DNA from: Streptomyces laurentii
Lineage (GTDB): Bacteria; Actinomycetota; Actinomycetes; Streptomycetales; Streptomycetaceae
Assembly: GCA_002355495.1 (NCBI GenBank)
Contig: AP017424.1
Coordinates: 4,839,501-4,903,500, forward strand
Direction: 5' to 3'
Length of the DNA: 64,000 nt
Position numbers and translations under genes: made by a program
Notes under the pieces: model-generated
Told to the model about the DNA's origin: nothing
What the model saw: only the letters and a program-made list of their open reading frames with translations
Databases searched by the model: none
Shown: piece by piece, positions 52,581-61,606 of the stretch
Numbering within the stretch: the first letter of the stretch is position 1
Layout: the number at the start of each line of letters is the position of its first letter

Positions 52581-53629
52581 ACGGCGTTCGTCTCCTGGTG
52601 GGCCGCGGTGTCGGAGGTGGCCGGGGCCGCGGCCCGCGTCCCGTCGGCGGTGGCGGTCTGCGGGCCCGGGGCCGTCCGGCGGCGCCGGAGGCGGCGCAGC
52701 GGGCCCGCGCGGTCCTCGCCCATCGCCGTCAGGGCGTCGGCGAGCACGTCCCGTGGCAGCCGGCGCAGGGCCGCCGCGCTCCGTATCCGCAATTCGCGGC
52801 CCACTCCCGGCTCGAATCGGTCGATGTTCCCGAGGTGATGGGAAATCACCGCGCAATAGGTGCGGACGGCTTTCGGGAGCAGCAGATCCGCTTCCGGATC
52901 GGCACTCGTCTCCTCGATGACCTGGTCGAAAGCGCGCAGGAAATCGAGTTGCCGGACATCGCCGATCTGGGTGAGGGACGTGGCGACTCCGCGCCGGTAG
53001 AAGATTCCGGGTTCACCGGTGACGGCGAAGGATTCCGCTTCCCGGTGCAGCCGCCAGATCCACGGCCGGTCCTCGGCCGTGCGCAGCCCGTCGGTGAAGC
53101 GCAGGAGCCCCCGGTCGAGCAGCCGCCGCCGGTAGATCCCGGCCCAGGCGTACGGATAGTCGACGGCGGTCGACCGGTCGGCCGGCAGGATCACGCCGCG
53201 CGGCGACAGCACCTCGCCGCGCCGTCCCACCGGGACCCGGCGCAGCGACCGCTTGCGGCCGGTGACCTGGACGTGGTCGACCCGCAGGAAGTCGCAGTCC
53301 AGCGCGTCGAGATCGGCGACGAGCCGCGCGTAGTAGCCGGGGGACAGCCAGTCGTCCCCGTCGAGGAAGGTCAGATACGCGCCGCGGGCGGCGTCGAGTC
53401 CGGTGTTGCGCGCGGTGGCGAGGCCCTGGTTGCGGGCGTGCCGGAGCAGCCGCGCGCCGGGGATCTCGTGCTCGGCCCGGGCCAGGAGTTCGGTGGTCCC
53501 GTCCGTCGAACAGTCGTCGACGAGCAGGAACTCGAAGTCCTCGCGGGCGTTCGCGCGCAGGCTTCGCAGGGTGTCGGAGGCGTATGTCTGCACGTTGTGG
53601 AACGGCACGACGACGGAGAGCTTGACCAC
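52577..53629 (-). CDS. Family-2 glycosyltransferase
   Basis: 350 aa. GT-A: KLSVVVPFHNVQTYASDTL, LLVDDCSTDGTTELL, NQGLATARNTGLDAARG, LDGDDWLSPGYY (DxD), then a C-terminal helical part. Membrane helices absent. GTG 53629. It is divergent from the next cluster genes, with a 199-nt intergenic region. It probably adds a sugar to the nonulosonate polymer or its linkage unit. Confidence 0.9.
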   Translation of the reverse strand: MVKLSVVVPFHNVQTYASDTLRSLRANAREDFEFLLVDDCSTDGTTELLARAEHEIPGARLLRHARNQGLATARNTGLDAARGAYLTFLDGDDWLSPGYYARLVADLDALDCDFLRVDHVQVTGRKRSLRRVPVGRRGEVLSPRGVILPADRSTAVDYPYAWAGIYRRRLLDRGLLRFTDGLRTAEDRPWIWRLHREAESFAVTGEPGIFYRRGVATSLTQIGDVRQLDFLRAFDQVIEETSADPEADLLLPKAVRTYCAVISHHLGNIDRFEPGVGRELRIRSAAALRRLPRDVLADALTAMGEDRAGPLRRLRRRRTAPGPQTATADGTRAAAPATSDTAAHQETNAV

Positions 53630-53828
53630 GCGGCCGACGCTAGGCGCCGCCCCGGCATTCGCCCTGACCGGAAAGGGGACAAGCGGTGAACACGAAGCGG
53701 CGGGCCCCTTAACCGCCCTGGTTCACGGCCCCTTTCTGTCCGTTTCCCGCCCGGCGGCTGAGTGCTGTTCACCCTTTGTTGCAGCCGTGTTGGGCCGCGA
53801 ATCCCGTATCCCTCCTAGCGTCCTCGAC

Positions 53829-55163
53829 GTGTCCTCACGTACCGAACGAGCGGTGCGCGTCGCCGTTCTCGCCGATTCCGACACCCGGTGGAAATGGGGC
53901 GTGCTCACCGCACGCAGAATCACCCCGGAAATGCCGGGAAGCGGCGCCGACGCCGAAGCCCCCGGGACGACGGAAGCCGCCGAGCCCACCGGATTCGTCC
54001 TGCGCGGCCGTGCCACCCCCACCCCCCGCCAGCTCGCCGAGACCGCCGTGTCCCCGGTGACACCGCGCGAGGTGACCGGTGCGGAGTTCCTGCGCGAGGT
54101 ACGCGACGCCGCCGCCCGCGGCGAGGGATACGACGTGATCGTGCTCGCCCTCGTCGGCGGCACCGTCCGCGCCCTGCTCCAGGGCATCGCCGAACTCGGC
54201 CTGGAGCGCCGGCCGGTGCTCGTCGCCGGCTATGTCGGCGTGGTCTACGAGAAGCTCGCCGACGGACTGCTGCTGCGCCACGGCGCGGACGTCGTGCTCG
54301 CCAACTCCCGTCACGACGCGGACCGTTTCCGCGTCGTGTACGAGGGAGTGGGCGCCGACCCGTCGAGCGTGGTCGAAGCCGCGCTGCCGTTCCTCGGCGG
54401 AGCCCCGTACACCCCCGAACCCGGCCGCGACACCCTGGTGTTCGCCGCCCAGCCGTCGGTGCCCGTCACCCGGGCCGAGCGCGCCTACGTGCTGCGCCGC
54501 CTGATCGAGCACGCGCAACGGCACCCGGACCGGGAGGTGTTGCTGAAGCTGCGCTCCAAGCCCGGCGAACACACCACGCACCTGGAGGAGTTCCCGTACC
54601 AGAAGCTGGTGCGCGACCTCGACACCCCGCCCAACTTCCGTCTCGTGTACGGGCACATGGGCGAGGTCCTGGACCGCACCGACCTGCTGGTCACCGTCTC
54701 CTCCACGGCCGCGCTCGAATCCCTGCACCGGCGTATCCCCACCGCGATCCTCACCGACCTCGGGGTGCGCGAGGCGCTCGGCAACCACCACTTCCTCGGC
54801 TCCGGGCTGCTCACCTCCTTCGACCGCCTCGACGGCAAGGAGGCGCCGGAGCCCGACGAGGACTGGCTGGCCCGGCAGGGCGTCGCCGCCGACGGCGGGT
54901 ACGACCGCGCCTTCGACGCCGCCCGCGAGCGGGTCGCCGCGCTCCTCGCCGGACCCGCGCTGCCGCCCGTCGCCCCGTACTACACGGAGTCGAGCGCCGG
55001 CGGCTATCTGCCCGGCATCCTCGCCCGCCACCGCCTCGACGTCACCGCGTCCGCGCCCCGCGCGAGCGGTGTGCGCCGGGTCGTGCGCGAGGTCGCGCGC
55101 GGCGCCTACCGCCACGGCGTGCAGCGCGTGGCACCCGTCATCCGACGCCTGGGAGACCTGTGA
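53829..55163 (+). CDS. DUF6716-type putative glycosyltransferase
   Basis: 444 aa, GT-B-like. RVAVLADSDTRWKWGVLTAR, ELGLERRPVLVAGYVGVVYEK, HREVLLKLRSKPGEHTTHLEE in partial form (KLRSKPGE, like the KPHP site of CDP-glycerol transferases) and VTVSSTAALESLHRRIPTAI. GTG 53829 was chosen for the family start VRVAVLADSD; the longer frame runs into the divergent promoter. Part of the neuB operon: overlaps the next gene by one base. Confidence 0.75.
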   Translation: MSSRTERAVRVAVLADSDTRWKWGVLTARRITPEMPGSGADAEAPGTTEAAEPTGFVLRGRATPTPRQLAETAVSPVTPREVTGAEFLREVRDAAARGEGYDVIVLALVGGTVRALLQGIAELGLERRPVLVAGYVGVVYEKLADGLLLRHGADVVLANSRHDADRFRVVYEGVGADPSSVVEAALPFLGGAPYTPEPGRDTLVFAAQPSVPVTRAERAYVLRRLIEHAQRHPDREVLLKLRSKPGEHTTHLEEFPYQKLVRDLDTPPNFRLVYGHMGEVLDRTDLLVTVSSTAALESLHRRIPTAILTDLGVREALGNHHFLGSGLLTSFDRLDGKEAPEPDEDWLARQGVAADGGYDRAFDAARERVAALLAGPALPPVAPYYTESSAGGYLPGILARHRLDVTASAPRASGVRRVVREVARGAYRHGVQRVAPVIRRLGDL

Positions 55164-56470
55164 TGCCCGTACCGACCACGCCTGCCCAGGCGACGCCCGC
55201 GCCGGCCACGACGCCCACGCCGGCCGCGACGCCCGCGGACGCACCGACGGCCCCGACCGTGCTCGCGGTCATCCCCGCCCGGGGCGGCTCCAAGGGCGTC
55301 CCCGGCAAGAACCTCGCCCGGGTGGCCGGGATCCCGCTGGTCGGCCGGGCCGTCCAGGCCTGCCTCGGCGCGCCCGCCGTCACCCATGTCGTCGTCTCCA
55401 CCGACGACGCGGCCCTCGCCGACGCGGCCCGCGCCCACGGCGCCGAGGCCGTCCGGCGGCCCGACGCGCTCGCCGGCGACACCGCCACCAGCGAGTCCGC
55501 CGTGCTGCACGCCCTCGACACCTTCGAGGCCCTGCACGGCCGTACCGCCGACGTCGTCCTGCTCGTCCAGTGCACCAGCCCCTTCCTCACGGCGGAGGAA
55601 GTCGACGCGACGGCGGCGAAGGTGGCCTCCGGCGCCGCCGACACCGCCTTCACCGCCGCCCCGAGCCACGGCTTCCTCTGGAAGCAGGGACCCGAAGACC
55701 ACGGGGCCGACGGGGCCGACGCGACCGGTGCCACCGGCGTCAACCACGACAAGGCCCACCGTCCGCGCCGCCAGGACCGCGAGCCCGAGTACCTGGAGAC
55801 CGGCGCCGTCTACGCGATGGCCGCCGAGGGCTTCCGTACCCACCGGCACCGCTTCTTCGGCCGCACCGCGCTCGTCGTCACCGACCCCGCCCGGGTCCTG
55901 GAGATCGACGACCCGCACGACCTGGCCCGCGCCCGCGCCCTCGCGCCGCTCCTCGACACCCCGGCCACCCCGGCCCTCGCCGACGTCGACGCCGTCGTCC
56001 TCGACTTCGACGGCACCCAGACCGACGACCGCGTCCATATCGACGCCGACGGACGGGAGTTCGTCTCCGTGCACCGTGGCGACGGCCTCGGCATCGCCGC
56101 CCTGCGCCGCGCCGGGACACGGCTGCTGATCCTGTCCACCGAGCAGAACCCCGTCGTCGCCGCCCGCGCCCGCAAGCTCAGGATCCCCGTCCTGCACGGC
56201 GTGGACCGCAAGGACCTCGCCCTCAAGGCATGGTGCGACGAGCAGGGCGTCGACCCCGCGCGCGTGCTCTACGCCGGCAACGACGTCAACGACCTCCCCT
56301 GCTTCCACCTCGTCGGCTGGCCCGTCGCGGTGGGCAGCGCCCACGACTCCGTACGGGCCGCGGCCCGCGCGGTCACCGACACTCCCGGCGGCTTCGGCGC
56401 GATCCGCGAGATCGCCGCCTGGCTCCTCGGACCCGAGCTCAACACCCCCGCTTCGTCGGACGATTCGTAA
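55163..56470 (+). CDS. CMP-nonulosonate synthetase fused to a HAD phosphatase
   Basis: 435 aa. Residues 33-265: acylneuraminate cytidylyltransferase: LAVIPARGGSKGVPGKNLARV, ESAVLHALDTFEAL, LLVQCTSPFLTAEEVD and a Mg2+ site near YLETGAVYAM. Residues 280-430: KdsC-like HAD domain (AVVLDFDGTQTDD, LSTEQNPVV, KDLALKAW, YAGNDVNDLPC). Together they would dephosphorylate a nonulosonate 9-phosphate and activate it with CMP. The first 30 residues are an Ala/Pro/Thr-rich tail. ATG 55163 overlaps the upstream stop. Confidence 0.9.
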   Translation: MPVPTTPAQATPAPATTPTPAATPADAPTAPTVLAVIPARGGSKGVPGKNLARVAGIPLVGRAVQACLGAPAVTHVVVSTDDAALADAARAHGAEAVRRPDALAGDTATSESAVLHALDTFEALHGRTADVVLLVQCTSPFLTAEEVDATAAKVASGAADTAFTAAPSHGFLWKQGPEDHGADGADATGATGVNHDKAHRPRRQDREPEYLETGAVYAMAAEGFRTHRHRFFGRTALVVTDPARVLEIDDPHDLARARALAPLLDTPATPALADVDAVVLDFDGTQTDDRVHIDADGREFVSVHRGDGLGIAALRRAGTRLLILSTEQNPVVAARARKLRIPVLHGVDRKDLALKAWCDEQGVDPARVLYAGNDVNDLPCFHLVGWPVAVGSAHDSVRAAARAVTDTPGGFGAIREIAAWLLGPELNTPASSDDS

Positions 56471-56482
56471 GGAACCACGATC

Positions 56483-57379
56483 ATGAGCAACACCCGCCTG
56501 CGCACCCTCGGCGCCAAGACCGCCGGCCCCGGCCACCCCGTCTACGTCACGGGCGAGATCGGCATCAACCACAACGGCGACCTGGACAACGCCCTCGCGC
56601 TCATCGACGTGGCCGCCGAAGCCGGCTGCGACGCCGTGAAGTTCCAGAAGCGCACCCCGGAGATCTGCACCCCGCGCGACCAGTGGGACATCGAGCGCGA
56701 CACCCCCTGGGGCCGGATGACGTACATCGACTACCGCCACCGCGTCGAGTTCGGCGAGGACGAGTACCGCGCCATCGACGAGCACTGCGCGAAGCGCGGC
56801 ATCGACTGGTTCGCCTCCCCGTGGGACACCGAGGCCGTCGCCTTCCTGGAGAAGTTCGACGTGCCCGCCCACAAGGTGGCCTCCGCCTCCCTCACCGACG
56901 ACGAGCTGCTGCGCGAACTGCGCGCCACCGGCCGCACGGTGATCCTCTCCACCGGCATGTCCACCCCGAAGCAGATCCGGCACGCCGTCGAGGTCCTCGG
57001 CAGCGACAACATCCTGCTCTGCCACGCCACCTCGACCTACCCGGCCAAGGCCGAGGAGCTGAACCTGCGCGTCATCCAGACGCTCCAGGAGGCGTACCCG
57101 AACGTCCCGATCGGCTACTCCGGCCACGAGACCGGCCTGTCGACCACGCTCGCCGCCGTCGCCCTCGGCGCCACCTTCGTCGAGCGCCACATCACCCTCG
57201 ACCGCGCCATGTGGGGCTCCGACCAGGCCGCCTCCGTCGAGCCGCAGGGCCTCGCGCGCCTCGTCCGCGACATCCGCGCCATCGAGACCGCGCTCGGCGA
57301 CGGCGTGAAGAAGGTCTACGAGTCGGAGCTCGGCCCGATGAAGAAGCTCCGCCGGGTCCAGGGCGCCGTCGCCGCATGA
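56483..57379 (+). CDS. neuB: NeuB-family nonulosonic acid synthase, without SAF domain
   Basis: 298 aa. N-acetylneuraminate synthase barrel: VYVTGEIGINHNGDLDNALAL, DAVKFQKRTPEI, DWFASPWDTEAVAFLEKF, ILSTGMSTPKQI, LLCHATSTYPAKAEELNL and HITLDRAMWGSDQAASVE. It condenses PEP with a hexose or HexNAc phosphate; Kdn synthesis is likely given Streptomyces teichulosonic acids. The C-terminal SAF (antifreeze-like) domain found in 340-350 aa NeuB proteins is absent. ATG 56483. Confidence 0.92.
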   Translation: MSNTRLRTLGAKTAGPGHPVYVTGEIGINHNGDLDNALALIDVAAEAGCDAVKFQKRTPEICTPRDQWDIERDTPWGRMTYIDYRHRVEFGEDEYRAIDEHCAKRGIDWFASPWDTEAVAFLEKFDVPAHKVASASLTDDELLRELRATGRTVILSTGMSTPKQIRHAVEVLGSDNILLCHATSTYPAKAEELNLRVIQTLQEAYPNVPIGYSGHETGLSTTLAAVALGATFVERHITLDRAMWGSDQAASVEPQGLARLVRDIRAIETALGDGVKKVYESELGPMKKLRRVQGAVAA

Positions 57380-58632
57380 CCGGCCGGCTGGCGTTCGTCG
57401 AGAGCCCGGTCCAGCTCCTGAACGTCCTGGAGTGGGCCTACGCAGACGCCCTCGGGCGTCCCCGCCCCCTCGCCGTCGTCCCGCCGCAGCCCGCCCGCGG
57501 CGGGACCCCGGGTGCCGCGCCGGACGCGGCCCCGGGGGAGGCCCCCGGCGCGGCTCCGGGGGAGGCCTCGCGCGACAGCGAGACCCGCGGCACCGAGACC
57601 CGCGGCACCGAGACCCGCGGCACCGAGACCCCGGAAGGGGCCCCGGACGGCGAGGCCCCCGCGCCCCGCGCGCCCTCGCTCGCGCACGCCGGCCTCCACG
57701 TCGTCGTCCTCGCGCCCACCGACCCCATGTCCCGCGGCCAGCTGCGCCGGATGGCCCAGCTGGCCCGGGACGAGGGCGTCACCGTGACCTGGCAGGACGC
57801 CCGCCAGGGCAAGGGCGCGGTGGTACGGACCCTGGGGGAGCTGGCCGGGCCGCTGCGCGCCGCGGACCGGGTCATCGTCGGAGACCCGTTCTCGCGCTAC
57901 GTCCAGCTGCTGCTCACCCTCTACGGCCCCCGCCGGGTCACCGTCGTCGACGACGGCACCGCCACCATGGAGTACGCCGCGCAGCTCGCGCGCGGCGAGC
58001 GCCTGGTGCGCTGGCACCGGCGGGGCAACCTGGGGCCGCGCGAACTCGCGCTCGCCCCGGTGACCTCGCTCGCCCGCCGCAAGCTCGCGCCGAGCCGGCA
58101 CCGCACGATAGAGATCTTCACCTCGCTGCCGGTCGAACCGCCGCCCGGCACCACCGTCACCGTCAACGACTTCGCCTGGACCCGGGCCGCGTTCGGGCCG
58201 CCCCGGCTCACCCGCGGCGCCGACCTGGTCGGCACCTCGCTGGTGGAGACGGGGGTGGTGGACCCCGACGAGTACCTGCGGGCCGTCACCGTCCTGGCCC
58301 GCACCCACGACGCCACCCGCTACTTCGCGCACCGCCGCGAGGCCGCCGGCAAGCTGCACCGCGTCGCGGCCGAGACCGGCCTCGAAGTGGTCCGTCCCGA
58401 GCTGCCGCTCGAACTCACGGCCCGCCGGGGGCCGGTCGGCCGCACCATCGTGAGCTTCCCGTCCACGGTCGTGCACACTCTGCCGCTCGCGCTCGCCGGT
58501 ACGGGGGTGAAGGTCGCCGTCTGCGAGATAGCGCCGGAGTGGATCAGGGAGACCGCCTCGCCGCGGGCCCGGGGCTTCCTGGCCGGAGTGGTGGGCAGTG
58601 CCACCCGTACGGAGAGGCTCGAATTCGGGTAG
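57376..58632 (+). CDS. Polysialyltransferase-like glycosyltransferase with repeat insert
   Basis: 418 aa, overlapping neuB by 4 nt. GT-B-like: RLAFVESPVQLLNVLEWAYA, then a 60-residue Gly/Ala/Glu/Thr insert (residues 38-98, with ETRGTETRGTETRG), APTDPMSRGQLRRMAQLA, VIVGDPFSRYVQLLLTLYG, VTVVDDGTATMEYAAQLARG and YFAHRREAAGKLHRVA. It fits the polysialyltransferase-like (glyco_transf_52) group and likely polymerises the CMP-nonulosonate made by the upstream genes. Confidence 0.78.
   Translation: MTGRLAFVESPVQLLNVLEWAYADALGRPRPLAVVPPQPARGGTPGAAPDAAPGEAPGAAPGEASRDSETRGTETRGTETRGTETPEGAPDGEAPAPRAPSLAHAGLHVVVLAPTDPMSRGQLRRMAQLARDEGVTVTWQDARQGKGAVVRTLGELAGPLRAADRVIVGDPFSRYVQLLLTLYGPRRVTVVDDGTATMEYAAQLARGERLVRWHRRGNLGPRELALAPVTSLARRKLAPSRHRTIEIFTSLPVEPPPGTTVTVNDFAWTRAAFGPPRLTRGADLVGTSLVETGVVDPDEYLRAVTVLARTHDATRYFAHRREAAGKLHRVAAETGLEVVRPELPLELTARRGPVGRTIVSFPSTVVHTLPLALAGTGVKVAVCEIAPEWIRETASPRARGFLAGVVGSATRTERLEFG
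57580..57624 (+). repeat. 15-nt in-frame repeat (ETRGT)
   Basis: Three copies of GAGACCCGCGGCACC within the polysialyltransferase-like gene. Confidence 0.95.
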
Positions 58633-58747
58633 GCATACCCAGGGAAGACGGTCTCCAAGCCCGGGAAGGCAAAATTCTTTCCCCTAAGGGGGCGAACTTT
58701 TCGCGATCAAGGGGTAGTTGATCTTCTTCGGGCATACCCTTTTCAAG

Positions 58748-60055
58748 GTGAACCAGTTGACGTCCCCTGAGCCCGACCCCGGTCCGGCGCCCGCGGCGCT
58801 GCCCGGGAAGCTGTCCGAACCCCTGCGTGCCGAACTGATCGAGTTTCGCCGGGACTTGCACATGCACCCCGAACTCGGCAAGCAGGAGTTCCGCACCACC
58901 GCCGTGCTCAAGGCCCGACTGGAGGCCGCCGGGCTGCGTCCGCGCGTACTCCCCGGCGGCACGGGGCTGGTGTGCGACATCGGCACGCGCGACGGGGACG
59001 CCGACGGGGGCGGGGACACCAGAGGGGACCTCGACGAGAAGGACGCCACGGACGGAGGGGCGGACGGCGACGCGACGCGGCGCCCCGTGCTGGCGATCCG
59101 CGCCGACATCGACGCGCTGCCCATCCCGGACACCAAGACCGTCCCGTACCGCTCCACCGAGCCCGGCCGCGCGCACGCCTGCGGCCACGACGTCCACACC
59201 ACCGCCGCGCTGGGCGCCGGCCTGGTCCTCGCCGCACTCGACCGCCAGGGCCGGCTGCCCGCGCCGGTCCGGCTGATCTTCCAGCCCGCCGAGGAGGTGC
59301 TGCCCGGCGGCGCCACCGACGTCGTCGAGGCCGGCGTGCTCGACGGGGTCGGCCGGATCATCGCCGTGCACTGCGACCCGAAGGTCGACGCCGGCCGGAT
59401 CGGGCTGCGGCACGGCCCCATCACCTCCGCGTGCGACCGTCTGGAGGTCACCCTGTCCGGTGCCGGCGGGCACACCGCCCGCCCGCACCTGACCACCGAC
59501 CTGGTCACCGCCGCCGCCCGGATCGCGGTCGACGTGCCGGCCGTCCTCTCCCGGCGGATCGACGCGCGCTCCGGACTCTCGGTCACCTGGGGCCGGATCG
59601 AGTCCGGCCACGCGCCGAACGTCATCCCGCAGCACGCCGAACTGTCCGGCACCGTGCGCTGCCTCGACCTGCCGGCCTGGCGCGAGGCCCCCGACCTGGT
59701 CCACGCCGCCATCGACGAGGTCGCCGCACTGCACCGGGCCAAGTCGACCGTCGACTACGTGCGCGGCGTCCCCCCGGTCGTCAACGATCCGGCCGTCGCC
59801 GATCTGCTCCGCGAGGCGATGACGGCCCGGCTCGGCGCCGACGCGGTCGAGGACACCGAGCAGTCGCTCGGCGGCGAGGACTTCTCCTGGTACCTGGAGC
59901 ACGTCCCCGGCGCCATGGCCCGGCTCGGCGTCCGCGCCCCCGACGAGACCCGGGTGCGCGATCTGCACGCCGGCGACTTCGACGTCGACGAGTACGCCAT
60001 CACGGTGGGTGTGGAATTGTTCACGGCCGCCGCCCTTCTGGACGCGCGCGCATAG
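58748..60055 (+). CDS. M20 family amidohydrolase
   Basis: 435 aa. Zinc amidohydrolase of the hippurate hydrolase/IAA-amino acid hydrolase group: ELIEFRRDLHMHPELGKQEF, VLAIRADIDALPIPDTK, HACGHDVHTTAALGA (metal site), FQPAEEVLPGGA, GGHTARPHLTTD, and GGEDFSWYLEHVPGAMARLG. An acidic/Gly insert (DGDADGGGDTRGDLDEKD) lies between beta strands near 78-110. GTG 58748 follows TACCCT by 7 nt, so a leaderless transcript is possible. Substrate probably an N-acyl amino acid. Confidence 0.9.
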   Translation: MNQLTSPEPDPGPAPAALPGKLSEPLRAELIEFRRDLHMHPELGKQEFRTTAVLKARLEAAGLRPRVLPGGTGLVCDIGTRDGDADGGGDTRGDLDEKDATDGGADGDATRRPVLAIRADIDALPIPDTKTVPYRSTEPGRAHACGHDVHTTAALGAGLVLAALDRQGRLPAPVRLIFQPAEEVLPGGATDVVEAGVLDGVGRIIAVHCDPKVDAGRIGLRHGPITSACDRLEVTLSGAGGHTARPHLTTDLVTAAARIAVDVPAVLSRRIDARSGLSVTWGRIESGHAPNVIPQHAELSGTVRCLDLPAWREAPDLVHAAIDEVAALHRAKSTVDYVRGVPPVVNDPAVADLLREAMTARLGADAVEDTEQSLGGEDFSWYLEHVPGAMARLGVRAPDETRVRDLHAGDFDVDEYAITVGVELFTAAALLDARA

Positions 60056-60120
60056 CCCCCGTTCACCGATGTGTATACGGATATTTCCGGCCATGACCGC
60101 CACCGGACGGATACCGTCCG

Positions 60121-60157
60121 GCGGTGGGGCGGGCCCTTCGCGGGCCCGCGGCACCGC
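60121..60157 (+). terminator. Terminator after the amidohydrolase
   Basis: GCGGTG and GCGGGCCC on the left pair with GGGCCCGC and CACCGC on the right. Confidence 0.75.
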
Positions 60158-60253
60158 CTCGTACCAGCGATGATGTCGGACCGTACCGGAATGGGTGCCC
60201 TGCGTGGCGTTCTGGCTGGTTCGCGTCGATCCGATAACGACTCATGAACGGGT

Positions 60254-60282
60254 CTTTAACTGACATCTACGCGCGTTACGAT
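60254..60282 (+). promoter_or_regulatory. Candidate promoter of the BMP gene
   Basis: TTTAAC (60255-60260) and TACGAT (60277-60282), 16-nt spacer. Modest match only. Confidence 0.4.
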
Positions 60283-60340
60283 CGCGGCGAAACCAGCGCC
60301 GGAAGAGGCGCTTTCGGTCAGTCTTGAAGGGACCCTCCTC

Positions 60341-61399
60341 TTGCGCCGGATCACCAGGATCACCACCGTGGGCATCGCCTCCGCGGCGCTCGCGCTGTCC
60401 GCCACCGCGTGTGGCAAGTCGTCGTCGGAGGCGGGCTCCTCGTCGACCTCCGACTCCAAGGCCGTCAAGGCCGCCATCGCGTACGACATCGGCGGCCGCG
60501 GCGACCAGTCCTTCAACGACGCCGCCTACGCGGGTCTGCAGAAGGCCGAGAAGGAGCTCGGCGTCAAGGGCGCCGAGGCCGAGCCGTCCGAGGGCGAGAG
60601 CGACGCCGACAAGGTGCAGCGCCTCACCGCGCTGGCCCGCTCCGGCAACAACCCGGTCATCGGTGTCGGCTTCGCGTACGCCCCGGCCATCGAGAAGGTC
60701 GCCAAGGCGTACCCGAAGACCACCTTCGGCATCATCGACGACACCTCGAAGACCGGCCCGAACATCGCCAACCTGGTCTTCAACGAGGAGCAGGGCTCCT
60801 ACCTGGCCGGCGTCGCCGCCGCCAAGACGTCGAAGTCCCACACGGTCGGCTTCATCGGCGGTGTCGAGGTTCCGCTGATCAAGAAGTTCGAGGCCGGCTT
60901 CGTCCAGGGCGTCAAGGACACCGACCCCAAGGCGAAGGTACTGACCCAGTACCTGACCCAGCCGCCGGACTTCAACGGCTTCTCGAAGCCCGACCTCGGC
61001 AAGGCCGCCGCGCAGGGCCAGCTCGACAAGGGCGCCGACGTGATCTACTCGGCCGCCGGTCTCGCCGGTTCGGGTGCGATCGAGGCCACCGCCAAGGCCG
61101 GCAAGTGGGCCATCGGCGTGGACTCCGACCAGTACATGCAGAAGGGTCTGGCCGCCTACAAGGACCACATCCTGACCTCGGTCACCAAGGACGTCCAGGG
61201 CTCGGTCTTCAACCTGATCAAGTCGGTCAAGGACGGCAAGCCGCAGTCCGGCGAGGTCCGCATGGGCCTCGCGTCCAACGGTGTCGGCCTGGCCGCCTCC
61301 AACCCGGCGTACACGAAGATGACCGACGTCATCGCCGCGGTCGAGAAGGCCAAGAAGGACATCGTCGACGGCAAGATCACCGTCAAGACCACGCCGTGA
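60341..61399 (+). CDS. BMP family lipoprotein (nucleoside ABC substrate-binding protein)
   Basis: 352 aa, TTG start at 60341 after GAAGGG. Lipobox ATAC (lipid-Cys near residue 24) then a Ser linker. Bmp domain: AIAYDIGGRGDQSFNDAAYAG, VGFAYAPAIEKVAKAYPKT, NEEQGSYLAGVAAAKTSKS, GFIGGVEVPLIKKFEAGFVQG (in part), IYSAAGLAGSGAIEAT and IGVDSDQYM. BmpA/PnrA-type proteins bind purine nucleosides for an ABC importer; the two following genes encode its ATPase and permease. Confidence 0.95.
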   Translation: MRRITRITTVGIASAALALSATACGKSSSEAGSSSTSDSKAVKAAIAYDIGGRGDQSFNDAAYAGLQKAEKELGVKGAEAEPSEGESDADKVQRLTALARSGNNPVIGVGFAYAPAIEKVAKAYPKTTFGIIDDTSKTGPNIANLVFNEEQGSYLAGVAAAKTSKSHTVGFIGGVEVPLIKKFEAGFVQGVKDTDPKAKVLTQYLTQPPDFNGFSKPDLGKAAAQGQLDKGADVIYSAAGLAGSGAIEATAKAGKWAIGVDSDQYMQKGLAAYKDHILTSVTKDVQGSVFNLIKSVKDGKPQSGEVRMGLASNGVGLAASNPAYTKMTDVIAAVEKAKKDIVDGKITVKTTP

Positions 61400-61423
61400 C
61401 CCTGATCCGGGCGTGATCCCACC

Positions 61424-61469
61424 GAGGGCCCGGTGACGCGGGGGAGTACCCCACCGTCGCCGGGCCCTC
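61424..61469 (+). terminator. Hairpin between the BMP and ATPase genes
   Basis: GAGGGCCCGGTGACG (61424-61438) pairs with CGTCGCCGGGCCCTC (61455-61469) over 15 bp with one G-T pair. It could attenuate transcription so that the binding protein outnumbers the transporter. Confidence 0.8.
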
Positions 61470-61606
61470 GGGTCCGCCCGCGACAGGTTCGCCCCGGGTC
61501 CGCCGGGCCCCGTCCAGCCGCTTCGTACGGCCGGTGAGGCCCCGGCGGGCAGCCCCGGTCTCATTCCCGTACGGGTTTTCCATTCTCGGCAGTGCTACGC
61601 GTGTAG

